From the NCBI RefSeq assembly GCF_000775915.1, contig NZ_BBLT01000001.1, positions 434,001 to 498,000 of the forward strand: 64,000 nucleotides of DNA, read 5' to 3'. Below are positions 55,982 to 63,576 of the stretch, in pieces (position 1 is the stretch's first letter; each line of letters begins with the position of its first letter). A program made the position numbers and the translations under genes. The stretch is from Sporocytophaga myxococcoides. GTDB lineage: Bacteria; Bacteroidota; Bacteroidia; Cytophagales; Cytophagaceae. The notes under the pieces were generated by a model. It did not search any database, was not told the origin of the DNA, and was given only the letters and a program-made list of their open reading frames with translations.

Positions 55982-57100
55982 ATGAGAACATTGATCTTTT
56001 TATTAAGAAAAGAATTCAAACAAATATTCCGAGATAAGGCAATATTGGCCATTATATTTGTGATGCCTTCGGTTCAGCTTATAATTATGCCTCTGGCGGC
56101 TAATTATGAGGTGAAGAAGATTAATCTGGCTGTTGTTGATAATGATAAATCTACTTATACCCAAAAACTGATATCTCAGATCACTAGTTCTGGTTATTTT
56201 CGGTTGCAAAGTTATAATGCTTCTTATAATGATGCGTATGAATCAATTAAATCAGATAAAGCCGATCTTATATTGGAGATTCCTCATGGGTTTGAAAGGA
56301 ATTTGGTAAGAGAAAATAAAGAGAAAATATTTGTTGCCATAAATGCTATTAATGGAACTAAAGCAAATCTTGGGGGAGCCTATCTTTCAACTATTATAGG
56401 TAATTTTAATAATGACCTCCGAATGAAGCTCACGGTAGGATCGAGATTTAGTCAGGCTACTACAATTGAAATAGCTTCTTCTAACTGGTTTAATATGTAT
56501 ATGAACTATCGGTTATTTTTTGTTCCAGGTATACTGGCAATATTGGTTACATTAGTGGGTAGCTTTCTTACCGCACTCAATATAGTCCGTGAGAAAGAAG
56601 TAGGTACAATTGAGCAAATAAATGTTACCCCGATAAAAAAGCATCATTTTATTCTTGGAAAGTTGATTCCTTTTTGGGTGCTTGCTAATGTGATATTCAC
56701 GATAGGGCTGCTCCTCGGAAGGTTTGTATATGGTATCAGTCCTGTTGGAAATTTTGGACTATTATATCTGTTTGTAGGAGTCTATCTTCTGGCAGCCCTT
56801 GGTTTGGGATTACTTATATCCACCTTTGCAGACACTCAGCAGCAGGCCATGTTGATCATGTTCTTTTTTATGATGGTATTTATATTAATGGGAGGATTGT
56901 TCACTCCCATTGAAAGCATGCCTCAGTGGGCACAGATTATAACAAAATTTAACCCGGTAAGATATTTCATAGAAGTAATGCGTATGGTTATTCTTAAAGG
57001 TAGCACGCTGAGAGATGTGGCTTCTCAGTTTATTGCAGTGATTCTATTTGCTATTGTACTAAATAGTTGGGCAATATTAAATTATAAAAAGAGGAATTAG
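55982..57100 (+). CDS. ABC-2 type permease (YbhR-like)
   Basis: The 372-residue protein is the paralogue of the preceding permease: N-terminal helix (ILAIIFVMPSVQLIIMPLAANYEV), a periplasmic part (INLAVVDNDKSTYTQKLISQ), and C-terminal helices with FLTALNIVREKEVGTIEQINVTP and GGLFTPIESMPQWAQ. It lies 17 bases behind the first permease gene and ends the operon. No clear terminator follows before the Crp/Fnr-like gene 83 bases later. Confidence 0.88.
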   Translation: MRTLIFLLRKEFKQIFRDKAILAIIFVMPSVQLIIMPLAANYEVKKINLAVVDNDKSTYTQKLISQITSSGYFRLQSYNASYNDAYESIKSDKADLILEIPHGFERNLVRENKEKIFVAINAINGTKANLGGAYLSTIIGNFNNDLRMKLTVGSRFSQATTIEIASSNWFNMYMNYRLFFVPGILAILVTLVGSFLTALNIVREKEVGTIEQINVTPIKKHHFILGKLIPFWVLANVIFTIGLLLGRFVYGISPVGNFGLLYLFVGVYLLAALGLGLLISTFADTQQQAMLIMFFFMMVFILMGGLFTPIESMPQWAQIITKFNPVRYFIEVMRMVILKGSTLRDVASQFIAVILFAIVLNSWAILNYKKRN

Positions 57101-57183
57101 CGGACATTTAAGTAGTGTTATATCAGGGACAGTGAAGGAATTTGATATATATACATTATAGGATTTTTGATCTATAGTAAGTA

Positions 57184-57756
57184 ATGGAAAATATTCTCAA
57201 GAAGATAAATCAATTGTATCCTCTTTCTGCAAAAGCTGTGGAACTGTTTCTGGATGGAATGAAGATTGTTTCTTTAGCAAAGGGAGCTATATTATTTAAG
57301 GAAGGAGCGATAAGCAGCAAAATATATTTTTTAGAAAAAGGAGCCGTAAGAGCATTGTATTATAAAGAAGACAAGGAGATTACATTTTGGTTTGGGTTTG
57401 AAGGAGAAATGATTATGACCCTTCATAGTTATATTGCAAATAAACCCGGGTATGAAACCATTGAATTGCTTGAGGAGTCTTTGTTGTATGAGATGGATCT
57501 TAACTATCTTCAGGATTTGTATAAAGAAAATATTGAGCTCGCTAACTGGGGAAGAAAAATGGCAGAGGAGGAGTTTTTAAAAGCTGAAAAAAGATTTTTG
57601 TCTCAGCAGTTTCAGACAGCAAGAGAAAAATACGAATCTCTTCAAATGCAATATCCTCGGATCACAGAGAGAGTTCAGTTAGGTTATATTGCATCATATT
57701 TAGGTATTAATCAGGTTACATTAAGCAGAATAAGGTCAGATCTGAGAAATTCTTAA
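57184..57756 (+). CDS. Crp/Fnr-like cyclic-nucleotide-binding-domain regulator
   Basis: The 190-residue protein has the cNMP-binding beta-roll (GAILFKEGAISSKIYFLEKGAVRALYYK), the long dimer helix, and a C-terminal HTH (RVQLGYIASYLGINQVTLSRIRSDLR). The phosphate-binding cassette arginine typical of cAMP binders is not evident, which is usual for the many Bacteroidota Crp-like regulators with unknown signals. It follows the exporter operon closely and may be co-transcribed or stand alone. Confidence 0.85.
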   Translation: MENILKKINQLYPLSAKAVELFLDGMKIVSLAKGAILFKEGAISSKIYFLEKGAVRALYYKEDKEITFWFGFEGEMIMTLHSYIANKPGYETIELLEESLLYEMDLNYLQDLYKENIELANWGRKMAEEEFLKAEKRFLSQQFQTAREKYESLQMQYPRITERVQLGYIASYLGINQVTLSRIRSDLRNS

Positions 57757-58156
57757 ATGATGAAAAATTATACTAAGAACGTTACCGTAAAACATTGATA
57801 AACCATTCATTGCTTATTTAATTATTTGTTTAATTGATGTTTTTTAAAACGTTTACAATATATAATGCAATTAAACTTATTATGAATTGTTTTATAGAAT
57901 TGTGAAGGTGTCTTAAGTATTGTCGGATATGATGTCCATCAGTAATTTTAAGATATGTAAAATGCTTTTAGTGGTTAATTTTTGGAAAAGAGAGGGAATG
58001 TTTACCTTTTTAATAATTAGCATGTTTTGCGATTGAGATAGATGAAGGAAGAGTTTCTGTGTTTTAAAGACATTTTAGGGGAGTCCTGGATGTATAAGAA
58101 ATTCTGAAATTTTTGAAATGAAGTACCATGAATTTACAAAATACCATTAAATAAGT
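57757..58156. other. Non-coding stretch, nothing recognised
   Basis: About 400 AT-rich bases between the Crp/Fnr-like gene and the hairpin at 58157. No open frame or known RNA was recognised. Confidence 0.5.
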
Positions 58157-58188
58157 GGCTCCTGCAGGACCTTACACCTGCAAGAGCC
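58157..58188. terminator. Hairpin downstream of the first DUF1508 gene
   Basis: GGCTCCTGCAGG (58157-58168) pairs with CCTGCAAGAGCC (58177-58188) with a single mismatch and an eight-base loop. An A-run follows on the plus strand and so precedes it in the minus-strand transcript. It shares CCTGCAAGA with the hairpin at 59845-59878. A terminator role is inferred from its place after two convergent genes. Confidence 0.5.
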
Positions 58189-58255
58189 AAAAAAATAACC
58201 TTTAAAAAGTAACCCTAAAAAGAACTAAAAAAAAAGAGTTTTATTTTTTCAGTAG

Positions 58256-58591
58256 CTAGTATTCGTGCCCCGGAAATTCTTCTATTGCAGCTAAAGGTGC
58301 AATTTTCAGAACTGTTTCAATACCTTCCTCCCGGAGCCTTGGAGTAGGATACATTTCACTTTTACCTATGCGTTCCCCATTAGCAGATCTCAGGATAAAG
58401 TAGTACTCATTATTATTTGAAATTACTCTCTCGTATCTGGAACTCTTTGATGCACTGGATTTAACATGCTCTATTTTGTTGATGCATTCCAACCGTGTGG
58501 CATATCCCTCGCCGGTTAGAACTATGTCTCCTTTTGGAGATTTTAATCTGTAAAAATTAAGATAAATTTGGAATTTTGGATTGCTTTCCAT
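58256..58591 (-). CDS. DUF1508 (YegP-like) protein 1
   Basis: The 111-residue protein carries two DUF1508 repeats: FQIYLNFYRLKSPKGDIVLTGEGYATRLECINKIEHV-type sequence in the first half and YYFILRSANGERIGKSEMY in the second. DUF1508 proteins are small, fold as tandem beta-beta-beta-alpha units and have no known biochemical role; some are stress-induced. It is divergent from the WYL regulator (102-base gap) and has a paralogue at 59952-60299. A -7 box TATTTTTG (plus 58617-58624) lies 25 bases before its start. Confidence 0.85.
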   Translation of the reverse strand: MESNPKFQIYLNFYRLKSPKGDIVLTGEGYATRLECINKIEHVKSSASKSSRYERVISNNNEYYFILRSANGERIGKSEMYPTPRLREEGIETVLKIAPLAAIEEFPGHEY

Positions 58592-58632
58592 ATCTGTTTT
58601 AGCGTTTTGGTTATATCAAAAATATATTTTGC

Positions 58633-58655
58633 CAACGCAAATCATTTGCGTCCCC
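58633..58655. promoter_or_regulatory. Shared 23-bp near-palindromic element, copy 1
   Basis: The plus-strand sequence CAACGCAAATCATTTGCGTCCCC contains a perfect 8-1-8 palindrome (58635-58651). It lies between the divergent DUF1508 and WYL genes: 41 bases before the former's start and 38 before the latter's. Twenty of 23 positions match copy 2 at 60338-60360. It sits just upstream of the DUF1508 -7 box, over the -33 area. Confidence 0.7.
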
Positions 58656-58693
58656 AAAAACTAATTTTACTTTTATAAAAGAATTGAAGAATT

Positions 58694-59707
58694 ATGGCAG
58701 GAAGTAAAAATCAGATTTCAAGATATCAGGTAATTGACGAATGTCTTTCAGGAAAAAAGAAGTATTGGACTAAAAATGAATTGATACAGAGAATTGATGA
58801 GCGCGTTGATATTAAAATCAGTGCAAGGACTCTGGATAATGATATCCACAATATGCGTTATAATGCGCAGTTAAAATTTGAAGCACCTATTGAATTTTGT
58901 AAAGATCACAATGGGTATCATTATACAGAACCGAATTATTCTATTTATAGAATACCTCTTAACGAAGCACATTTAAAAGCTTTTGAATTCGCAACGGCTG
59001 TATTAGGGCAGTTTAAAAATTTTGGAATTCTGAATGAATTTGCAGGAGCTGTTGATAAAGTTGTAAAGGTGGTAAATAACCTGAAGAACAAAAATTTTGA
59101 TATATCAGACACTATAGTTGATTTTGAAAAGGCTCCTTATTACAAAGGAGCTGATCATCTGGAAACCTTGATTGATTGTATAAAGGATAAAAGAGTTGTA
59201 GAGATTGTCTATAAAAAATTTAACTCAAAGACTGAGAAGAAACATATCATTCATCCTTATCTTTTAAAGGAGTATGCAAACCGCTGGTATTTGCTGGGCC
59301 TTGGTGAAAGCAGGAAGGAGGTTATCACACTCGGCCTCGATAGGATTGTAAGTATCAGTAATCATGAAGGGCTGATAAAATTCTCTATGCTGAAAGATTT
59401 CAGTGCAGAAGATTATTTTAAAAATACAATCGGAATAACTTATTCAAAGGGGCCGGTAGAGGATGTTATATTATCTTTTTCGCTCAACCAGGCAGAGTAC
59501 CTGAAAACACAATATCTGCATAGTTCTCAGAAGATAATTAAACAGGATGATAAAGAGTTTATAATCAAGCTGAATCTGGTACCTAATTATGAACTTGTCT
59601 CCAAAATTTTAAGCTATGGAAAAGATGTGAAGGTGCTAGCTCCTGAATCTTTGAGAAAGCAGGTAGGAGAGGTGCTGAAAGAAGCATATGCGTATTATTG
59701 GGAGTAG
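58694..59707 (+). CDS. WYL-domain transcriptional regulator
   Basis: The 337-residue protein has an N-terminal winged helix (SRYQVIDECLSGKKKYWTKNELIQRIDERV... ISARTLDNDIHNMR) and a WYL domain around 160-240, with EIVYKKFNSKTEKKHIIHPYLLKEYANRWYLLGL matching the usual WYLxG form, then a WCX-like C-terminal part (VILSFSLNQAEYLKTQYLHSSQKI). WYL proteins bind nucleic acid or nucleotide ligands and often control defence or stress genes. It lies between two DUF1508 genes, and a shared element occurs in all three promoter areas, so self-control plus control of both DUF1508 genes is likely. Confidence 0.9.
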   Translation: MAGSKNQISRYQVIDECLSGKKKYWTKNELIQRIDERVDIKISARTLDNDIHNMRYNAQLKFEAPIEFCKDHNGYHYTEPNYSIYRIPLNEAHLKAFEFATAVLGQFKNFGILNEFAGAVDKVVKVVNNLKNKNFDISDTIVDFEKAPYYKGADHLETLIDCIKDKRVVEIVYKKFNSKTEKKHIIHPYLLKEYANRWYLLGLGESRKEVITLGLDRIVSISNHEGLIKFSMLKDFSAEDYFKNTIGITYSKGPVEDVILSFSLNQAEYLKTQYLHSSQKIIKQDDKEFIIKLNLVPNYELVSKILSYGKDVKVLAPESLRKQVGEVLKEAYAYYWE

Positions 59708-59844
59708 AAAGCTTAAAGCGAAAAGTTAAAAGTATAAAGTTTAAAGTTGCTCAGACAACAAGCATTTTTACTCCTTCTTGCACTATTACATGACAGTTTA
59801 ATCGACAGTAAGCACAATTTATTTTTTATTCATTCATAATTTTG

Positions 59845-59878
59845 AAAGTTCTTGCAGGTATTGTCCTGCAAGAACTTT
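59845..59878. terminator. Perfect 14-bp hairpin between WYL and DUF1508-2 genes
   Basis: AAAGTTCTTGCAGG (59845-59858) pairs exactly with CCTGCAAGAACTTT (59865-59878) across six bases. It sits between the convergent WYL and second DUF1508 genes. The arms begin with AAA and end with TTT, so both strands have a short U-run; a bidirectional terminator is likely. Confidence 0.75.
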
Positions 59879-59951
59879 TAGTTTAAAAAATGATTCCTTA
59901 AAAGTTAATTGCTTATGAGAAAAATAAGATTAAAAAGTATAGTCAAAAAGT

Positions 59952-60299
59952 TTAGAATATAAAATCTGCGTATTGTTCCACCATTGAGAATGGTGCTGTT
60001 CTGCTGACTTCGTCAATGGCTTCTTCTCTTGCTTCATGCGAGTAATACATTTCACTTCTGCCAAGTGAATCTCCGTTTGCTGATCTTAGTATAAAATAAT
60101 ACTGGTTGTTGTTTAATGAATTTTTTCTCTCATACCTGCTATCGTATGGTGCACTCGCTTTTACCTGTTCTATTCCTTTACGACACGCTTCCTGAGATAT
60201 ATAGCCTTGTCCGGATAAAATAACTTTTCCAGTTGTAGATTTTAATCTGTAATTAAACTGGTTATTAAACGTGATTTGAAACTTGGGTATAAATTCCAT
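59952..60299 (-). CDS. DUF1508 (YegP-like) protein 2
   Basis: The 115-residue protein is a close paralogue of the DUF1508 protein at 58256-58591: both have PKFQI...RLKS near the start, SRYER in the middle and YYFILRSANG in the second repeat. The start at 60299 (MEFIPKFQ) aligns with MESNPKFQ of the paralogue; an upstream ATG at 60347 would place the shared promoter element inside the gene and is rejected. A -7 box TACTTTTG (plus 60324-60331) lies 24 bases before the start. Function unknown. Confidence 0.85.
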   Translation of the reverse strand: MEFIPKFQITFNNQFNYRLKSTTGKVILSGQGYISQEACRKGIEQVKASAPYDSRYERKNSLNNNQYYFILRSANGDSLGRSEMYYSHEAREEAIDEVSRTAPFSMVEQYADFIF

Positions 60300-60337
60300 T
60301 TTTATTGCTTTTTGTTGATATATCAAAAGTAGAAGGA

Positions 60338-60360
60338 GGGGACGCAAGTGGTTTTCGTTG
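60338..60360. promoter_or_regulatory. Shared 23-bp near-palindromic element, copy 2
   Basis: Plus-strand GGGGACGCAAGTGGTTTTCGTTG matches the reverse complement of copy 1 at 20 of 23 positions. It ends 38 bases before the second DUF1508 start, in the same orientation and at the same distance as copy 1 to the WYL start. The palindrome is less exact than in copy 1. Confidence 0.65.
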
Positions 60361-60499
60361 TGAAATATTTTTAAAAAAATGCTAGGAGCGTGTGGGATTA
60401 AAGAGAAAATAAGAGAGAAAGATAATGGGAGTGAAGTAGTTAATATTTAAAAAGAATGCTTGGAAATCGCATTGATCAATTTTTAAAATCATTAAAAAT

Positions 60500-60533
60500 A
60501 AAAAATCCCTTCATTTATTTTGAATGAAGGGAT
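60500..60533 (-). terminator. Intrinsic terminator of the beta-helix gene
   Basis: On the minus strand ATCCCTTCATT (60533-60523) pairs exactly with AATGAAGGGAT (60515-60505), loop of seven, followed by a T-run (plus A-run to 60500). It lies 24 bases beyond the stop codon of the beta-helix protein gene. Confidence 0.85.
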
Positions 60534-60556
60534 CTTAATTCTGGTTGAAATTGATC

Positions 60557-62872
60557 TTATAATTTTACCAGTTTTACAATCTTTTTGTATTGATTATCGT
60601 GGTCTTCTATTTTTATAAAATAAATACCAGGAGTAAGGAATGAAAGATCTGCCTGACCTCCAGAAAGATTATTATAATCCTTTTCAAATTGAACAGTACC
60701 ATTGATATCAGAAATAATAATTTTTGCATTTTCAATCTCCGGTCTTATTGTTACTTTATCAGCAACAGGGTTTGGATATATAAGTGCATCTGTTGAACTT
60801 AATGATGTTTCTTGAGCTGACTCACGTGCAGGGTAGTTCACAATCACTTCTACAGAAGAAGAGGTTATTGATTCTCCGTAAATGGTTTTAGCAACAGCTG
60901 TGATCTGGTAGTTTCCTGGATTTACATTTTCAAGAGTCACAGAGTATGGAGCGGTAGTATCTTCACCTAATTTTACAGATCCTTCATAAAATTCTACTCT
61001 GCTCACGTAATCCTGAGAAGTTGCAGGTATAAGAGAAGCATAGAGTTGGCCGCCTACAGCTCCGCCGTCAAATGCATTTTCAATTTTGGAATCTCCAAAC
61101 CATAAGAATGGTGCAGAACCTCCTGTAAAGATGATCTTCTGTATACCTATTTTAAATGATCCCGCATTAGCACTGTATGGGAGCTCGAATACGTTTAGCT
61201 TTGTAAAGTCGATACTGGAGTCAAATGCTGATAATGGAATTGTAATAGTTACAAATTGATTCGTTGCGCCTCCTGCCTGACTGATATATGGAGCAAGAGC
61301 TACAGGATTGGCAATGCTTCCGTTTGGTCTTACCTGAATTTTTGTCCAGTCTGCGTTCCCGTCAAAATCTCTGAGGGTTATTTCAAGTTTATTGTTACCA
61401 CCTGCAATTACGTTTTTAGTGGCATGGTAAATATTTACAGAATCATAACCCAATTTAAGCTTTCTATAGCCTGGAACACTTTTGATCAATAAATAAGCTT
61501 TCTGATCTGAAAGTTCAGCATCTACTTTAATGTCAGCAGGAGCTTCAAAGTTTGTACCTGTTGTAGGGTTTACAATAGTAATAGCTGGTTGGGAAATAAA
61601 TTCAAATGCTCCAATGTCAGGCCTTGTTCTTAGATATCCCCTTTGATCAAAAGTAGCATCATTGGTAAATTTACCGCTATTAATGCATCTGCTTCCTTCC
61701 AGCAAAGAATGAGTAGTGGTAATGCCCCCATTATTTTGCAGGGGCCCTAAAAGTGGATTAATGGGTTTGGTTACATAACCTAGTTTGTTTGTTAATGCAG
61801 TCAGGTTGATCCCGTCATTTACGCCGATGAAGTTGTACCCTAAATCATTTACAGTGCCATATACTGATCCGTCTATTGAAAGAAGTTCTCCATATATTAC
61901 AGGATCTCCTTCAATCTCATATAAGTTTAAAGGACCGTTCTGAGCGATGATTGTGTTTTTTATAGTTAGCGTTCCATAACTATACAGACCGCTATTTTGA
62001 TGTCCGCCAAAAGAATAGCTTATATTAAAAGCAATAGTGGAGTTTTCTAAGCTGAGCACATTTAAGTTGTAAATTCCACCAGGAGAACCTCCTTTTGAAG
62101 AAGTTGAATTGCCGCTGATCGTGGAGTTGTAAATATTCAAATATCCGGAATTTTTAATTCCTCCTGCACCTGAGCTATATTGTCCGCTGGAAAGGTTGTT
62201 ATTTATAGAGCTATTGTATATGCTCATTGTTCCCAGGTTAGATATACCGCCAGTGCCTGCATCTAGAAATATACCAAATCCGCTGTTGTTGCTGATTTCG
62301 CAGTCTGTAATCACTGCGGTACCTTCATTGAATAGCGCACCGGCGTCACCTTTGTATTGGCCAGTATATACAAAGTTGCCCGATATAATAACTTTATTGA
62401 GTGTAAGTGAACCGGTGTTGTAAATAGCACCGGCTGAATTTCCTTTCATCGTAACAAGCTCCATCGTAAGATTTCCCTCTGAATAGATGGCTCCGGAATG
62501 CAGATCATCACCTTCATAAGGAACATTTCCATCTGTTATTGTAATACCCGAAATAGAAACGTTTACAGCAGGTGCTATATTAAAAATCGCCCATCCATTG
62601 CTGCCACTAACAGATAGTTTATCTTGTCCGGGGCCTAGTATCACAAGATTTTGAGAAATCGTCAGTGAGCCTCCTGATAGAATAATTTTGGAGTTGTTAA
62701 TAATTGGTGAAAAAATAATGGTATCACCTGGTGCTGAATTATTGACGATGTGGCGCAAAGAACCTGCACCATCGTCGTTGATATTAATAACAGTTAGTTT
62801 TGTTGCATGAGATTCTACAATCCTAAGAAAGCATAGCAATGCTAATGTAAAAATTAGTCTTCTTTTTTTCAT
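60557..62872 (-). CDS. Secreted right-handed beta-helix protein with T9SS sorting domain
   Basis: From Met at 62872 the protein has 771 residues and starts with a signal peptide (MKKRRLIFTLALLCFL); a longer frame from 62938 would bury it. Residues about 30-420 are repeats typical of parallel beta-helices (SGAIYSEGNLTMELVTMKGN, NSAGAIYNTGSLTLNKVIIS, NSSINNN...), with the family opening DDGAGSLRHIV and INSGKF...DQRGYLRTRPDIGAFE at the end. About 440-600 is a carbohydrate-binding-like beta domain, followed by an Ig-like segment (SLIPATSQDYVSRVEFYEGS). The last ~80 residues (YPNPVADKVTIRP... LTPGIYFIKIED) are a T9SS sorting domain. It is probably a surface or secreted polysaccharide-binding or -cleaving protein; no catalytic residues can be named. 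Confidence 0.85.
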   Translation of the reverse strand: MKKRRLIFTLALLCFLRIVESHATKLTVININDDGAGSLRHIVNNSAPGDTIIFSPIINNSKIILSGGSLTISQNLVILGPGQDKLSVSGSNGWAIFNIAPAVNVSISGITITDGNVPYEGDDLHSGAIYSEGNLTMELVTMKGNSAGAIYNTGSLTLNKVIISGNFVYTGQYKGDAGALFNEGTAVITDCEISNNSGFGIFLDAGTGGISNLGTMSIYNSSINNNLSSGQYSSGAGGIKNSGYLNIYNSTISGNSTSSKGGSPGGIYNLNVLSLENSTIAFNISYSFGGHQNSGLYSYGTLTIKNTIIAQNGPLNLYEIEGDPVIYGELLSIDGSVYGTVNDLGYNFIGVNDGINLTALTNKLGYVTKPINPLLGPLQNNGGITTTHSLLEGSRCINSGKFTNDATFDQRGYLRTRPDIGAFEFISQPAITIVNPTTGTNFEAPADIKVDAELSDQKAYLLIKSVPGYRKLKLGYDSVNIYHATKNVIAGGNNKLEITLRDFDGNADWTKIQVRPNGSIANPVALAPYISQAGGATNQFVTITIPLSAFDSSIDFTKLNVFELPYSANAGSFKIGIQKIIFTGGSAPFLWFGDSKIENAFDGGAVGGQLYASLIPATSQDYVSRVEFYEGSVKLGEDTTAPYSVTLENVNPGNYQITAVAKTIYGESITSSSVEVIVNYPARESAQETSLSSTDALIYPNPVADKVTIRPEIENAKIIISDINGTVQFEKDYNNLSGGQADLSFLTPGIYFIKIEDHDNQYKKIVKLVKL

Positions 62873-62934
62873 GATTGAAATTGGTTGTTTTGGGTTAAAA
62901 AAAACAGTGCAATATACTGATAAATAATTGGTAT

Positions 62935-62958
62935 ACAACTTTTTAGCTGTAAAGTTGT
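62935..62958. promoter_or_regulatory. Inverted repeat upstream of the beta-helix gene
   Basis: ACAACTTT (62935-62942) and AAAGTTGT (62951-62958) are perfect arms around eight bases, about 60 bases before the start. A second repeat, TAATGAGTT/AACTCATTA, lies at 62997-63025. Either could be an operator; no regulator is known. Confidence 0.35.
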
Positions 62959-63064
62959 TCGGTCTATTATGAGCAGGTTTGTATTATATAAAAAAGTAAT
63001 GAGTTGGGATTAATATAACTCATTAGTAAAAAATAATAGGCAGAAAATTATTAAAAGTATATAT

Positions 63065-63090
63065 GCAGTGGTATTATATCAGACCACTGC
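63065..63090 (-). terminator. Hairpin downstream of the NTF2-like gene
   Basis: GCAGTGGT (63065-63072) pairs with ACCACTGC (63083-63090). It lies about 30 bases beyond the stop codon of the minus-strand NTF2-like gene; the following minus-strand sequence is only moderately T-rich. Confidence 0.5.
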
Positions 63091-63121
63091 CTTTCCACGG
63101 ATACTTTATCTTCAATGAATG

Positions 63122-63511
63122 TTACTTGAGAATAGTACAACTTCCTCCAATAATTTGCCACATGTCATGATTAAATTTCCATACTCGAAGGTATCTGTAT
63201 TTTCCGTCTATGGTTACATCCATAAATTTACCCTTTAGTTCAATGGTGACTGCAACTACTGCGGTAGAATCGATAATATTAATTTTTCGATCGCTGGCGG
63301 AGATTTCAGTCACTTTCATTTTTCCTGTTCTGTATGCATCCAAATCCATAGACTTAGTACCGGTTTGTCCATCAGGCAGGTTGAAAAGTAAATTATCATG
63401 AATCAGTTCGTTTAAAGCGGATACATCACTTTTCATAACAGCTGATAAAAGTCTGTTTTCCTGTTCCTCAATTTCCTTGATTATTTTGGATTGATCAATG
63501 GTAGATTCCAT
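63122..63511 (-). CDS. NTF2-like (DUF4440/SnoaL-type) protein
   Basis: From Met at 63511 the protein has 129 residues; a longer frame from 63583 adds a poorly fitting N-terminus that overlaps the divergent gene. It shows the DUF4440 pattern: EIEEQENRLLSAVMKSDVSALNELIHDNLLFNLPDG, then RVWKFNHDMWQIIGGSCT at the end. NTF2-like proteins form a cone-shaped pocket and include isomerases and many with unknown function. It is divergent from an epimerase/reductase gene, with 65 bases between the starts. Confidence 0.82.
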   Translation of the reverse strand: MESTIDQSKIIKEIEEQENRLLSAVMKSDVSALNELIHDNLLFNLPDGQTGTKSMDLDAYRTGKMKVTEISASDRKINIIDSTAVVAVTIELKGKFMDVTIDGKYRYLRVWKFNHDMWQIIGGSCTILK

Positions 63512-63576
63512 ATCGCCTTTTTTAGATTTATCAAGTTTTATATGTAAGTTGTGAAAATTATGATAAAAAAATATAA

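Noticed and set aside
59705-59760. A-rich degenerate repeats (AAAGTTTAAAGTT-like) after the WYL gene
   Set aside because: Low-complexity AT-rich sequence without a regular unit; not a CRISPR or satellite.
60300-60347. Longer start for the second DUF1508 gene at 60347
   Set aside because: The paralogue aligns from Met at 60299, and the longer form would run into the conserved promoter area.
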